NCBI GenBank assembly: GCA_010645155.1
Contig: JAAGOF010000115.1
Location: 372,001-436,000 of the forward strand
From: Tigriopus japonicus
Lineage: Eukaryota; Arthropoda; Copepoda; Harpacticoida; Harpacticidae
DNA length: 64,000 bases
Direction of reading: 5' to 3'
Both the position numbers and the translations under genes were made by a program. Under the pieces are notes generated by a model. The model worked only from the letters and a program-made list of their open reading frames with translations. It was not told the origin of the DNA and did no database searches. Each line of letters opens with the position of its first letter. Within the stretch, counting starts at the first letter, position 1. Of this stretch, positions 12,336-25,025 are shown piece by piece.

Positions 12336-14356
12336 GCTCTAATACCGTCGTAGCTCAAGAGAGCCGGGTGAGTTGATTCCCTAGGTTATTTAAAGGGCCA
12401 CTGAGCGATGAATCCTCGAGATCGGTCTCCCTCCCTGGATCCTGCTTCCCGTTGTTGGGACTGGTTTGTCTGCTTGGGTTCTCCTTGAAAACTCGATCCT
12501 GATGAGGGAACTTGGGTCGCAAGCTCAGTGGATCCTTCTAAAGTACTCGACTAGCTACTAAGACTTGTTCCTAATGTGAGGAACAAGAAGAAGAGGAAGA
12601 ACGAGAGAAGACGACGAAGCCCTAGTAGTCCCGTTTTATGTGCCTTCCTATTCTCTAGTTTTCCTTCAGTTTTCCTGGGATGCTCGAAAAGCTCAATTCA
12701 CCTAAAAGGGAGCCGCATTCGCCTGGGGACCGAGAAGGCTCTAATTAACGTGGAACGAATGTCCCCTTTTAAACATGCCCTTGTTTCCTGATTCTGCAAT
12801 GGGCACATATTTTCACCTCGGCTACCATGCTAGTTCAAAGACTTGAGTTATTTCCAAGTCAGCGATTCTGCCCAGCCTAGATTTTCTTTTGAATAAGTCA
12901 CGTGTTTGCTCACTTAAAGTTCTTATCAAAAGGACACCGAAGGAAAGGGTCTCAAAAACACACATTCAACGCGACACTGAACAAAACGTACTTCCTTCTT
13001 ATCCAATGTCTTTTAGAGGAATTCAAAACATTTCAATCATGCAATACAAATACTCTGGAGACAAAAGAAATATCATTGTTAATCAACCAATCCCAATTTT
13101 GACCAGTCATTACTTCAAAAACCTGATATCAAGCCTTTCAAAAAAAGACAGCATGGTACGCTTGGTGGCCACTGATTCAATGTTGTCAATGCCCTGTAAT
13201 ATTCTCGCGGATGAATCATGTCCCCAGTGTAATGGATTTGGACTCGAAATCCTCCGGGTTCATGTCCTATCTGCATGGACCTCAAATCCGAATCCGTCCT
13301 CGGGGATCCACCCATCCCACCCGGTCCTTCTTTACTTCGTCTTTGTCGGTCTGAAAAACCTAAGGATTTAATCCCCCCTAAAATCCTTCACTCTCGTCTC
13401 ACCCAAGCTTGTACTCAAACAAGAAGGAGGCCATCCGACACTGGTGTGTTTTTGCCTCGTCTTAAACCCTAAGTCGAAACCATAGAGGTTTAGAGCCCGA
13501 GGGAAAATATGGGTAGTGAGCTGTTGATATCCCCTTTTCTCTTAAAGCTTTTAAGCAAGTGCTGTCCTGTCACTCCCTCAGGGTCGCCACTTACTGCTTC
13601 TCCCAGATACCATCCTCAATTAGAAAATGGCTTGTGTAATAGCAATAGATCCCGAGCTTAACTTCAAGCGGGGAACCTGTGCGTTTGTGCGGGTCCAACC
13701 TCACCCGCACACACCCTACACACACATATATCCGTCACTGAAGCAAAAACGCGACCGACGTGGAATCCCTTTTTTGGTTCCATTCTGCTAACTAGACACC
13801 ATCGAACAATTTAGTTCCGAGTCTTACTTTTGCCCCGCTGCCGCACTGCCAGCCATGAGTAAACCAAAAATCCTTCTTTTACTCGTCCATTATCGCCAAA
13901 GACAGATGGGCGTCAGAGGATCGCACTGGACTAGAACCAAGAAGGTTTTAACACCACCTTCAAGACTGACGTTTAATCCCGAGACCGGGTTCGTTCGCCA
14001 TGCAATTTGTACTCTAATCACCAAATCGATGATGATTTAGATCAATCGCGCGTCCGTTGTTTCTCTTTAGTTTGTATGTTCAAGCGATTCCGTCTTATTT
14101 TTGAAGGCTCTGTTCACAATTGATGGCTAAAATGGCCGCTGCGCACCACTTTATAAACGAACGAGCGAACGTTTGCACGCGTTGCTGACTATTGAGCGCG
14201 TAAGAAGAAAAAAGCTTCGCACATGTCAGCGAATATGATGGATCTATATGAAACAGAGCTTATGGCATTTTAGCTTGGGATACAAATTAAAAGACCTCGG
14301 AAGTTGGTGCTTAGACATTTTTTTGAGAATGCTTTAAACACAATGCTGTTGGTTTA

Positions 14357-14963
14357 GATGATATGCGTTGTTCCTCCGGAACGATCGATTTCGCTTGTAA
14401 AGTACGTCGTCATTAACGCACGCAATGCCTGATTTGAAGGCAATTTGGAGTACTCAAATAATAGTGTCATTGATTTTTAGTCTCACTCTCAAGAACCATA
14501 TTCGAAAACAAAAATGCTGGTTGGTCGATTTGAAGTCTTTTGGTGGGAATTTTTTTTCAGTTTCGGAAGCACCGATGATATGCGTTGTTCCTCAAGGGCG
14601 ATCGATTTCGCTTGTAAAGTACGCTGTGATTAACGTTTACAATGGTTGATTTCAAGTAAATTTCTAGTACTGAAATAACAGAGTCTTTGATCGTTGGTCT
14701 TACTTTCAAGAACTACATTCGGTAACGAAAATCCCGGTTAGTCGATATGAAGTGTTTTGGTGAGAATTTGTTTTCAGGCTCGAAAGCTTTGGAATGACAC
14801 TTTTTCTCATGATTTTTTAAAGACGGATAATTGAATGACCAATTTTTAATCAAGTCTCACACAAGGGCCATTGAATGGCTGATGGATTATTCTCGCAACG
14901 AAGCCTTTCTCCATCTTTCTGCCGATTTATTTCGACAACTTTGGTTTTCAGGGCGTTGGAATG
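14357..14963. repeat. Diverged tandem duplication, 217-bp unit, two clear copies and a decayed third
   Basis: Copy 1 is 14357-14573 and copy 2 is 14574-14790. Both start GATGATATGCGTTGTTCCTC, share GATCGATTTCGCTTGTAAAG and have a TTTGGTGRGAATTT block near the end; identity is roughly 75-80 percent by eye. A third, weaker copy runs to about 14963: it keeps the CAATTTTTAATC/CTCACACAAG block and a TTTTCAGG end. Copies 2 and 3 are each preceded by a TTTTCAG word resembling a splice acceptor. Within each clear copy a short frame starting MICVVP stays open for about 25 codons and ends at the same TGA. Confidence 0.85.
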
Positions 14964-15730
14964 ACATTTGGCAAGCTAAAAAACATTTTGAGAACCAAGC
15001 CCATTAAACTATACTTCGGCACACCTGCACCATATTTTTGTCTGAAGATTGATTGAGATTTAAGCATTTGCACATCCATCCACAAAAACCAAACCAAAGA
15101 AGACGACGTCGACGACGTCAAGTTCTTGGAAATTGGTCCACAATACACACGACGAGTGAAACAAAATCAAAGCACAATGGCTTTTTTTCGGAAATCCCCT
15201 TCGCTTAACGTACGTAGATTGGCAAGCGAATGCATTTCAATCGGTATCTTTTGCAACCATCGACCACCGACATAATCACGGTTTCGGTCATTAGAGAGTG
15301 AATATGTCATTGGTTCCTCCAACTAATGACTCTGATCTACCTAGCAAACCACAGACCCTCCTCAGTAAACACCGTGAACAAATAAACGTGCTCGTCCAGT
15401 GAATAGCTTTTGTTCTAGTCAGGCTTTCCGTCTTAATTGCCATGGTCAAATGGAATCCAGTGAGTGCATCGATCAATCCGGATCCGATCAAAATGTGTTT
15501 TGAATGGTGATCCATTTGCGTGATCCATTCGCGGTGCCTTTACGTCATGGGAAGGCATAAGATGATCCTCCTTGAGTCCGTTGAGATGCGTTTTGAAGGG
15601 AAGACACGTCAAATCGAGGTGCCAAAAAAGCGAGAGATAACTGGACGCAATCATCCGATTGCTCTCCTCATCTCTCCACATGCAGATAATACTACGATTG
15701 ATGCTGTGTATGAGAGCACTATTATAGAGA

Positions 15731-15742
15731 GTGTGTGTGTGT
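15731..15742. repeat. (GT)n microsatellite
   Basis: Short pure GT run of 12 bp. Confidence 0.8.
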
Positions 15743-16001
15743 ATTGCTATGGACGGACAAGGCGTTGTTGAATATGCAGTTCACCAGTCGTCGCTCGGCG
15801 AGTTGTCGACTTGTCGGTATCTCCAAGGCACTCTTTATGTTTGTGAGCTGTCAACACAATGATAAAAGCAAACATCATCTTTCGCGGCGTAACAAGAAGA
15901 AACGAAGACATTAATGGCATGACAAAGAATGAATATTCAAGTGTAAAGAAAAAGAGAAGGGCCCCCTTCCAATATCAAACACATCCTCAGCGACTCTCAC
16001 C

Positions 16002-16024
16002 AAGCAAGCAAGCAAGCAAGCAAA
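16002..16024. repeat. (AAGC)n microsatellite
   Basis: About five AAGC units. Confidence 0.85.
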
Positions 16025-17360
16025 GAGCAGCACCACAGGATTCTCCCTCAGCCATTCACTACCACGACCCATTAACAAACAAGGAGTTCATCCACAGAGA
16101 TCGCTAGAGGAACCCTTTTCAGTGTCTCTAAATTGGGTTTGTATAATTGCGAGTCTGTTTGATAGTACGGTTGATTGAGAGTATGGGACATGCACTAAGA
16201 GATTTCGGCAGAAGCGTCGCTACCGCAGACTGGGCATTCTAAATAGCTCTGTGGTTAGACAAGGCGGGAATCTAGAGAGTTGGACACGAAAATGCTAGCG
16301 AGCTTGGCTCCAAGAATGTTCGACTTTTCTTGAAGGGAAGGAAAATGCCTGAGAAATGAGATCCACCCAAAGCCTACCATTGTAAGGAGAGAACATGTAC
16401 TGCATGTGCTACAGTGAGTATTCCCGTGTGCACGGTACGTACGTATTTACATACATGAATTCGCATGCATGGGTGTGGTGGGCCTTTTAAACTTTGCTTA
16501 TTCATGTAAAAATCCTCCTATTGTGAGCGACAGTGAACACCCGAATCCACAATAGGCCCATTACATTATGGAAGAGAGAATAAACAGACAGCAATGAGCA
16601 AAGGGGCAACAACGGCAACAACAAAAACTCATTGTGAATGGATGGCAAAAGCAGCAAATTCCCATTAATGTCAGAAAATGTGAACTATCAATGGCCTAAA
16701 AGGTACATTCCAGCGAATAATCGACAACAGACCCTAGCAGCCATGGATGGCTGGATGGATAGACGAGCCAACTTACATACGTGTAAGAATAAAGTACGTA
16801 AGTACGACAATGCATGTATGGCATACACAGTTCGTACGCTCTTACCTACCCATGGGTCATGGAAGACCCATCCACGTGGGTACGTACGTTGGTGGGTAGG
16901 TTCGTGCTTTTCTTTGAAATTGAGCCTCGCTTTCTCGTGCTTTTAGTCGGCCGTGGGTCCCTCACGAGGTCTCCAATAGGGAAAAAGCTCTTTGACAGTC
17001 TGGAAATGTCTCCAAGCTGAAGTGGAACATTTTTTGGGGAACGAGGCTTTCATTTCAATTTTACGATTCAATGGGTATCGAATACAGGCACCCGCCTGTC
17101 TCACAAAACGAGGAAAAGCCTTTCAGCTCTCGTTCCCTCTATCTTTTACCCCTTTTTTCTGTGACTAAGCTGTGGGTGGGTGGGTGTAGTCCATGTAGTG
17201 GTGCCCAATACCCAAACACGCCCATATCCAGACCAGGCAAAAAGCATTTCGTGTTATCGCGACTGTCCACAGTGTGACACTTCAATGTGATCTTCGATTG
17301 AAAAGACATCGTCGCATTTCAGGGATTCCCACGTCCAATTCCAAGCCTCCCTTTGGGAGC

Positions 17361-17361
17361 G

Positions 17362-17396
<35 letters not shown>
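17361..17396. repeat. (GAAA)n microsatellite
   Basis: Nine near-perfect GAAA units. An AAT/AAC-rich stretch follows at 17461-17526. Confidence 0.95.
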
Positions 17397-17940
17397 GAAT
17401 GGTCTGGCATAGAAAGAAGAGACGTGTGCAAAGAGACCCGACTGGCAGGTTTTCCCAGCTGGCAATAATAGCAGCAATAATAACTATAACAACAACCACA
17501 ATCGTAATGATGGTGGTAATAATAATTTCCAAGCGTCCCTTGGTCATCCCAACCGTGAAGAAGAAGACGTCCTTCAAGTAAATCATGCCAATAAGAAACG
17601 ACCGACGGACCGACCAAATAAGTGAGGGAATGAGAGAACGATTGTACTGCATGTAGAAGGAGTCACAGAAAACGAACCGATTGACCCTCGATCCCTTTCG
17701 CCTTCACCTCAACCCAAACCCAAAATGGACCAGGTACAAAGTCTGGACGAGACGAGCTTTGGGCTCAGTGAGATCCTCTTGCTTGAATTGGAACGTTTCG
17801 CTGAGCTGTAACCACTGTTTACGAGCCAGTCATAATTATTTGTGTTACGTTTTTATTAGGCCCGCTGAATTATTTTCATGACTTTTTGTTCGCACGGATA
17901 GCCTTGAAAGTTATTCCCAACCGTTACGTAAGCGACCAAA

Positions 17941-17964
17941 GAACGTACATACATACGTACGTTC
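17941..17964. repeat. Inverted repeat with ACGTACGT
   Basis: GAACGTAC and GTACGTTC flank an 8-nt ATACATAC spacer. Confidence 0.75.
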
Positions 17965-18005
17965 AAGCTCAACATGCGCAACAACAACAGCAACTACAAC
18001 GCCGA

Positions 18006-18065
18006 CAACCAACCATCTCGACCATGCTAGCCCAGAAGCTCTTGCATCAGCGAGATGGTTGGTTG
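18006..18065. repeat. Hairpin with 15-bp perfect stem
   Basis: CAACCAACCATCTCG (18006-18020) is exactly complementary to 18051-18065. Inside, a symmetric 3x3 internal loop is followed by ATGC/GCAT pairing and a short stem, giving about 25 nt of partly paired arm and a 10-nt loop. The right arm runs into the GGTT array, so it may have arisen from repeat sequence. Confidence 0.8.
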
Positions 18066-18095
18066 GTTGGTTGGTTGGTTGGTTGGTGGTTGGTT
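18057..18095. repeat. (GGTT)n microsatellite
   Basis: About nine GGTT units with one break. Its first 9 bp form part of the right arm of the hairpin at 18006-18065. Confidence 0.95.
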
Positions 18096-20570
18096 AGGCC
18101 CTGGTTGATGTGTCGTTGTTACTCAATGATTGTATCCTGGTGCCTTCATTCTCACACTCGATCGTGGTGATTTGATCTTGAAAATGCCGAATACCAGGTG
18201 TAGAGTAGGCCTTCCATGGTTACGTGGATGTGGAATATTCCCTTCGAAAGATATGAAACCGCTCAATGGCCACCAAAATATCTTCAACAACGAAGGGAGA
18301 TATTCCACGATCATAATGAGCCTCATCTCGCGATCTGGAATTGCTTTGCGCACTGCACTAGCACACCAACAACAACAACCCAACAGGGTGTGTCCCGAAC
18401 CCATTAAGAGCACTTCAATTGGGTCGTTGCTTTTGACGAGATGCGCCCATTTCAAAGGATTCACGACCAACACGATCCATGAGCTTGGAGCATCTCTCAA
18501 AATGAGTGGAACCAAATGTGCGGCACCCTGTTGCAAGTTGGATGACATGAGTCGGCCATCAACGAAACAACGCAACAACGACTTACTGACTGTCCTTGGA
18601 TAGCCTCGAGTGCAAGAGGTCTTGCAAATAAAAAGGTGGAGGTGATCCGGGCAAAACTATTTAGAATCCCAAGTATGTTTTGTTGGGAGGCAAAATGTGT
18701 TGTCCCTGATGTTTTTTGCTGTCATATCCAGTCATCTTTCATGCGGACTACTTGCATGCTAAAAGACGCACAAGGAGACGATTTCTGGACCGATTTGGTG
18801 GTCCCAAGTGCGGTCGAATAAGGCAAATAATGAACGTGTTTTTGGGATTCTCTGCAACGCAACATAACACTAGAGATAGGGGATATTCTTAGCTTCGATA
18901 TCGAGAAGAACAGACCAAGAAACACGCTCAAATGCTTGCTTGCTTGTTCTCGTGGTCCGTGTTCCACTCATTGATTTGGAAGATGAGACGTTTTGTCTCT
19001 TGGCTGATGGTGTTCTCTGTGTTCCTTCTTCGTCGTGTTTGGACCCATCAGACAGTCAAGTTGGTCCATTCAATCCTGTTGTCGCAACTTGGACTCCCTA
19101 GAGTTCTCGGGGATTGGTTTGAAATCCATTTTAAGAGGGTTTTGCCCGCTCGAAATCCCTAGGTATTTATTTGGCAACTCAATCCAGTTCATTGGACAAA
19201 TTCCATGTCCAAAATCAATGGACTTGAACTTTTATTGCTCAGGGATTCTCTCGTCCGAGATTTGCTGGCCGTCCGTTAGATCTCTTCTGAGATTTGTTCC
19301 AATTCCAACCGTCTAATACTGTACTGTACTACTGCTACCACGTATGTACGTACAGAACTCGACTGCTAGTAGTAGCTTACTTAAATACAGTGAATAAGCA
19401 ATCTAAACGTATTACAAACTCATCGGGAATAGGATCTCGCAGAAGCCGAAAAAGGAAGACGAACAACTCTTGGTCACTGGATCGAAGAAGCAGAAGATCT
19501 TCTTGCAAAGACATTTGACAAGGCGGTTCCCATTCTTTCTCGAACGAACGAAAGAGCGAAGGAACGATGCGAGGAAGGAGGGCTCTGTAGGATGCCACCA
19601 GCATGATATTACTCGGATGGAATCAGGCTGCAAAGGTTGACAATTTTTCGGATGAACGGCTCTTGGAATCGGATTGTGAAAAAAGGACGACGACGACGAC
19701 AACTGAGAAGGAGGGGGAAAAAATCCTTTTAGTATTTTTGCATCAGGCTTGACGCCGTAATATCCTTCCTGTCCATTGTCTTCTGGGAATCCTGCACACT
19801 TTTTACCATCCACCTTTTAATGTCGAGTGTGACAATCGAATGGGTTTCCAGAAAAGCTTTTGGCTCTTCATTGGAGAATTTCCAAGTGATCAAAATAATA
19901 ATAAGTCACAACCCACAAACACTCTCACAGATTCACACAGAGCGAATTCGAAAGACAAAGAGAGACATCCCAAACAAATGAGGATGACAAAGGGGAGATT
20001 GAATTTAGAAACCGAGGATTTCATGCCTTGATTGAATTCATCTGGCACGTACAACGGACTCGTCGTACACATCACATCAAACGCACTCACAATGCCACAT
20101 ATTTACCTTTTGTTCGCAATTGAAGTGAAACAAAACAAAGAGATAGCAATTTTAAGTTTTGATACACCTTGAAAAAAAAGACCAGTACTCCCAGATTCCA
20201 AAGCACTGTTGTTGCGCCCCACCCAATTCAATTTCCGAAATTCGAGACAACCTCATTGAGCAGCACATCCACTTTTTCCAGTTCCCCTACCAAAAACACT
20301 GGTCGAATAAATAACACGTTTGTTTGTTCATTTTCCTCATGCCGGAGATATCGGAATAAAAAGAAGCACCAAACTCGGCGATATTCGTGTACGCTCTCGC
20401 TCGAACAACACATCCATATCGAGAGGCCCTAAAGACACTCATACCGGGGATTGACAGATGAATCTGCACGTTGATCTTGAGATTCTTCCAATTATCTGTC
20501 AACGATTCACACTTCACTTCGCCGCAATGATTGACTGCTTGTCGGTCTGACAGCGGACAGTGTAGTGCCA

Positions 20571-20602
20571 TGTATGTATGTACGTACGTATGTATGTATC
20601 TA
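20571..20602. repeat. TGTA/TACG array, nearly palindromic
   Basis: TGTATG units flank a central TACGTACGTA, giving a near-symmetric 30-bp block. Confidence 0.85.
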
Positions 20603-22400
20603 TCGACCTATGGAGCAGCCCTCAGGAATCGAGTTTTCTCAGTGAGGATCATGATGTTGATGATGATGACGGAGGAATGCAGAATGTGTACTACATGTTA
20701 ATGGCTCCTGAAGCGTTGATTCTGTTGAACCTCGACAACAACCAAAGGCACACGGAGCTATCATGAGTGATAAAAAATAAATGGAATTGTCTGCCCCGTT
20801 GGTTGGAGGTGTGCGGAGGCGGCCATGATTTCAATAATTGAGGGCCGATCCCTTCTAACTTGGAGAGGTAATGTGATCCGTGAACTACTCGACTACGCTC
20901 AGGCATGATGATGTCGTGGTCGTGGTAGTAATAGTACGAATACAATTCTAAACCAGCCCATGAGTTGGCAACTTTTGGTTGGCCACTCAATTGGTTGGTT
21001 GGGAAATGTGAGCAAAGTTTGGAATCGGGTCAGAGTCTCGAGGAGGACGCCGACCGATATCAAACATGAAAGGGCCTTGGATCAAAAACAACAACAACAA
21101 CCAAGAAGAGTGGGAGTGAGTCACTTTGATAAGTAGGTCCATATGGAATGTACTGCCATCAAATTATGAATCTTTCATGACGGAGGAGATTTGTACAATT
21201 CCAATTATGGAAGCAAGCCGGTAGTGCCAACAACATTTCTTGGTTGGATAGTGAACATTGTTGGTGAGTATAAGAGCACGGATTGGTCGTACCCGCGTAT
21301 GTGCATACTACGAGTACACGGGATCGTCTCACACTTGGTGTCTACCTCGAAGTAGTGTCGAACCACCACCACAACAACACTATCCGGACCAACAACAGCA
21401 ACATCACTACTACTTACAATAGTTCGCAGGAGAATGTCGAAATACTGGTAGCGCACAAACACACCATATCCACCATGGAAAAGGCTACCACAACCAGTAT
21501 CACCATACAGAGAATCGTACTACTTGTCTAGTAGTTGGTTGGTGAAGGAGAGAGGCGAGGCATTAGTCTGTTTCCTGTGTGCATACGAACTCAACCATGA
21601 AGATTGGGGCTTTTTCAGAATAGAAATCAAGTGGCATTGTTCCTATAGGTTGTTCCACCACAACCAACCAGGCAAAGCTCTCGCACACACCAAATACACG
21701 CTTAAAAATGCAAGTAATCGAAGGTTTCTATGGATCTCAACAATGTGTGAAACGTCACTCGCTCACTGATTTTGGCTCAGCTCCTCTGCTTGGTCTTCTT
21801 GCCTTGGGAAAACAGTCCACCCGATCCTGACTTATTGTCATCGTCACCCTGAACACTAGACCAGCGGAGGAAGTATTTGGGTGGGAAATTTGAATTCCGT
21901 CAACGCGACGCAAACAACGCTCGTCTTTTGGCTCGTCTATTTGCTCGGCTATCGGAAGAATTTGTAGTAATGTACTATTGTACAAAGGATGAGGAGGTAT
22001 TGTTGAAAAGATAACGATCCGGGTTACTTGGAGCAATTACGAGCCCTTCAAGGTCGTGAGTGGCAGGATTGAGACTTGTAATTAGGACGCAACTGGCTCA
22101 TTATTAGGGAATGTTTTCCCATTCCGTGACAAACAATTCGTTGTGTGGATCGAAAATGTCAACACTGTTCTTTGAATTCGTGGACTTGGAGGAAGTGATC
22201 TGATATCTCAGGAAGATAACCATTCACTTAATGGCATTACCACTGCTACTACTCTTGAACAGACATTGCTGCCGCTCTTATTCTGCAAGAGAGTCATTTT
22301 CATCGGCTGTATTATCATCACCATCACCGTCGACGTCGTCATCATGATCATCATCATCAGAATGTAAGAGCCTTGATAGGCATTGCTGCTACTTACTTAC

Positions 22401-22422
22401 CTGGGCTCATTCCAAAAGCCAT
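22401..22422 (-). CDS. Possible first coding exon: ATG followed by strong splice donor
   Basis: On the minus strand, AAAATGG at 22422 starts an eight-codon stub (MAFGMSP plus one base). It ends at CCCAG|GTAAGTAAGT, the best 5' splice site seen in the window. Just upstream are several TAAT core sites. The next exon was not identified; a minus-strand frame near 21755-22000 has an acceptor-like start but does not match in phase. Confidence 0.22.
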
Positions 22423-22434
22423 TTTGCTCAACTC

Positions 22435-22495
22435 AATTGACAAACTAATCACCCTGTTTTAATTAATTGACAACCCACCGTACCCTAATTAGAAC
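22435..22495. promoter_or_regulatory. Cluster of TAAT-type sites beside a possible first exon
   Basis: Within about 60 bp there are CTAATCA, TTTAATTAATTGAC, CCTAATTAG and CATTAAA words. TAAT/ATTA cores are the classic homeodomain recognition sequence. They sit just upstream of the minus-strand ATG and donor at 22401-22422. A regulatory role is an inference. Confidence 0.3.
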
Positions 22496-22499
22496 ACAT

Positions 22500-24547
22500 T
22501 AAAAAAGGCTCACCGCTATCAGATCAGGTGGAAAATAAGCCAGCCAGCTTTCGAAGAAGCAACTCTCGGACTCTCTCAAGGAATATAATAACCGGGCTAT
22601 GTACCAATTAAACCATCTGTTTACAACATCCATGAAGACTTGTTATTTCATCGAAAAAAAGGGGTCGTCGATGTGTTGTCTTTCGTTGGTGGCGTCTTCC
22701 TCTCCTTCTTCTTGTTCGTTGCCATATGGTTTTGAATCTCAGTCCAATTAAGTTCAGGATGTGTCTCCGTATCTCATATCAGGGTGGATTGATCTTCACG
22801 TTAGATTCAATTATAAGAATTTGAAACTTCACTCTGACTCGCTCTGGCTGTTTGACGTGCCTTTAGGCAGCTGAATAATGTAAGAGATCCAAAGCCAGTT
22901 CTCGAGCTTCCATTGTTTCATGGAGTTGTTGGGGGGAAAGAAAATGCCAGTCATTCATTGTGGACAGTAACGTTCGTGTCCACTACCAAGTGCTAGTAAT
23001 TCTGTATTTTATTTTTCTTTCAAGAATCCTGGTCCATTGAAGTTCATAGTTGTGTGCTACTGGTTATATGCGTAGTTCTAGTGGAGAAGCTATTGGGGGA
23101 ATGAGGGAAGGAACGTTCCAATTATGCAATTTTTTCGCCTTCCCTCTCTCCTCAATCCCCAAGTTTTGCTGCTCTCATCCAGTTTGCTGGCCTCTTTGAA
23201 ATGGGAGCGAAAAAGACGAACTTTATTTCAGTTGGGTGCTTTGCTTTAGACACGTCATTAGAATTAGACACGCTTAATATTTAGATGAGCAAATCCTGGA
23301 CTGACAGAGGGCGTGTTGGGGTCGTCAGCGCAGTCGCCACCGACTCAAAATGGAAATTTAGAGTCTGCCTGGAGAAAAATGACCTTTGTAACAATATCTT
23401 AATGAACGCTTTGACTGCTTTGAACCATGTTGTAAATCCAATCTAGTTGTGTTAGGAGCAAGCTAATCAGAGATTAAAATCAATTGTTTGCTTTGTCAAT
23501 CATCGAAATCGCAGAGGGACCATAAACCTTGATTTGATGATTGGAGAACAAGTACGTTTTGAACCCTCAAACAAGTACAACATAACGCAGTAACCTTATA
23601 TACTGTGATTGTTCTGGCACTAAAATGGAGAGAAATCATTCTTGAAGCCTTCCGTTTGTCCCGTTTTGTTCATTTCAATAGTACCAACTCTGAGAGCATT
23701 TACAGCCACAGAAGTACTGACTGTGTGTAGGGGAGGAGGAGACAAAAGAAATCAAATATCAATCCCATTTTCTGCAAGTTTTTTTCCCTCTCCCTTCAAG
23801 CCTTTCTTTTCCCCTTCCTCCTCCTTCTTCCTTGGACTGAAGACTAGATTCCACACAAAAGTACCTCAATTCTGCGTCATCATCCATCGTCATGTACAAA
23901 AGTTCGTACTCACAGTAAAATATTTCCTTGAATCGCATTAGTAGTAGTTACAGAGAAAGTCGTAGATATGACTCCCCGAGATGGATGCTGGCTAGAATTC
24001 GCGAGAACAAGAAAACGGTTTCCCAGAAATTGAAATTTTCTGTCGTCTAGAAGTCTGCCGTCGTCCTTGACAGCTTGAATGAAAGCTGTGAAATTGTCAT
24101 TAGATTTGCAAAAAAGAGGACCCCCAAGCCTACCTCACCATTGAAGAAGGTTTCGCAAATCCCAAAGTTCATCTCTCGATTCGCCAATCGTCATCCTCTG
24201 GAAGGATTTGATGGCACTCTGAAACATGATTCAACTCGAATGAACGTGAACAGCTTTGAAACACGGAGACACATTGACGGACGGTTCCAAATCGGAAATG
24301 CCGATTCCTCACTCACTCACTCATTTTCTGTTTGTGAGTCATGTTTTGTGACGTCAAGACTCTCAGGCAAAATCGGACCATCCCAGAGTCATTATGAAAA
24401 AGAAACACACTCTTACAGACAGAGAGCCAGGGGGGGGGGCAATTCCGAAAATTTCCCCACCTCCTCGACGATGGCCATCAAACTATTGTAAAAGCAAATT
24501 GTTTGCGGTTTGCTTAATAACGCGCCGAAGATCAGTTACATGAAAAA
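22500..24547. other. No supported gene
   Basis: Mostly unremarkable sequence. TTAGACACG occurs twice near 23247 and 23264. A 138-codon plus frame at 24075-24491 crosses an ACTC run and the G11 run and is not called. Confidence 0.5.
24428..24438. repeat. Poly-G run (G11)
   Basis: Eleven consecutive G. A sequencing length error here is possible and would shift any frame across it. Confidence 0.9.
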
Positions 24548-25000
24548 ATGAGCCCACCTGGCAATTACAACTCGGCGTTTTATTGCAAACTGTTATGGGA
24601 TACCGCCGATATTTGTATTGCACAGGGCAGTACTGAAACACTTATGCCAGTTGAATTTGTAGCCACATCATTCGCCATGATGTCTGGTTTAAACTACGCG
24701 TTCAAGGGCTTGATTGAAAGTTTTGGCAAAGTGGAAATTGCGAGCGCACACTTGGAATCCTGTTTCTTGGGTCCAATATCAACTTGGCATATGGAACTGA
24801 ATCTGATGGAGAAGGAGGGATGTTGTCAAGAGGATCTCGGCACAAATCCTTCGAGTCCTGAGTGTTTGCCATTCATCGGTAAACTCCAAAAGCATTGCCT
24901 ACTTTCAAAAAGTGACATGAATAAAACTTTCCAAGCCCAGTCCCGTTACAGCCCACTTTCCGTAATGGATCGCCTTCAGTTGTGCCATTCTGGGTTATAA
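24548..25000 (+). CDS. ATG-started ORF of 150 residues, hypothetical
   Basis: ATG at 24548 (context AAAAA ATG A) starts a frame ending in TAA at 24998. It is the only long frame across this stretch. The protein has mixed composition with about ten cysteines and no clear leader or membrane segment. G is not enriched at codon position 1 (about 25 percent), so the length could be chance. A second plus-strand frame (24075-24491) lies just upstream. It crosses a run of 11 G and has no start or splice support. Confidence 0.25.
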   Translation: MSPPGNYNSAFYCKLLWDTADICIAQGSTETLMPVEFVATSFAMMSGLNYAFKGLIESFGKVEIASAHLESCFLGPISTWHMELNLMEKEGCCQEDLGTNPSSPECLPFIGKLQKHCLLSKSDMNKTFQAQSRYSPLSVMDRLQLCHSGL

Positions 25001-25025
25001 TACAAGGGAACCAACGACGAGTGAT

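Larger units (their letters stand above)
11099..14356. other. No supported gene
   Basis: It holds the palindromes at 11483 and 12312 and a pyrimidine-rich tract at about 12058-12098. Overlapping frames on both strands near 12889-13371 have no consistent coding signal. Confidence 0.5.
14964..22400. other. Repeat-rich stretch without supported gene
   Basis: GAAA, AAGC, GGTT, GT and TACG repeats cluster here, along with five of the nine ACGTACGT sites and the 18006-18065 hairpin. Overlapping 150-codon frames on both strands at 18123-18603 cancel each other as evidence. AAC-rich stretches lie at 21086-21102 and 21358-21425. Confidence 0.5.

Noticed and set aside
12349..12385. TAGCTCAAGAGAGCCGGGTG, like a tRNA D arm
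   Set aside because: No anticodon or T arm follows at the right spacing.
18123..18603. Overlapping frames of about 150 codons on both strands
   Set aside because: Neither has a better start, codon bias or domain; probably chance.
22388..22404. ACTTACCTGG, like the 5' end of U1 snRNA
   Set aside because: It is better explained as the complement of a splice donor; no U1 body follows.
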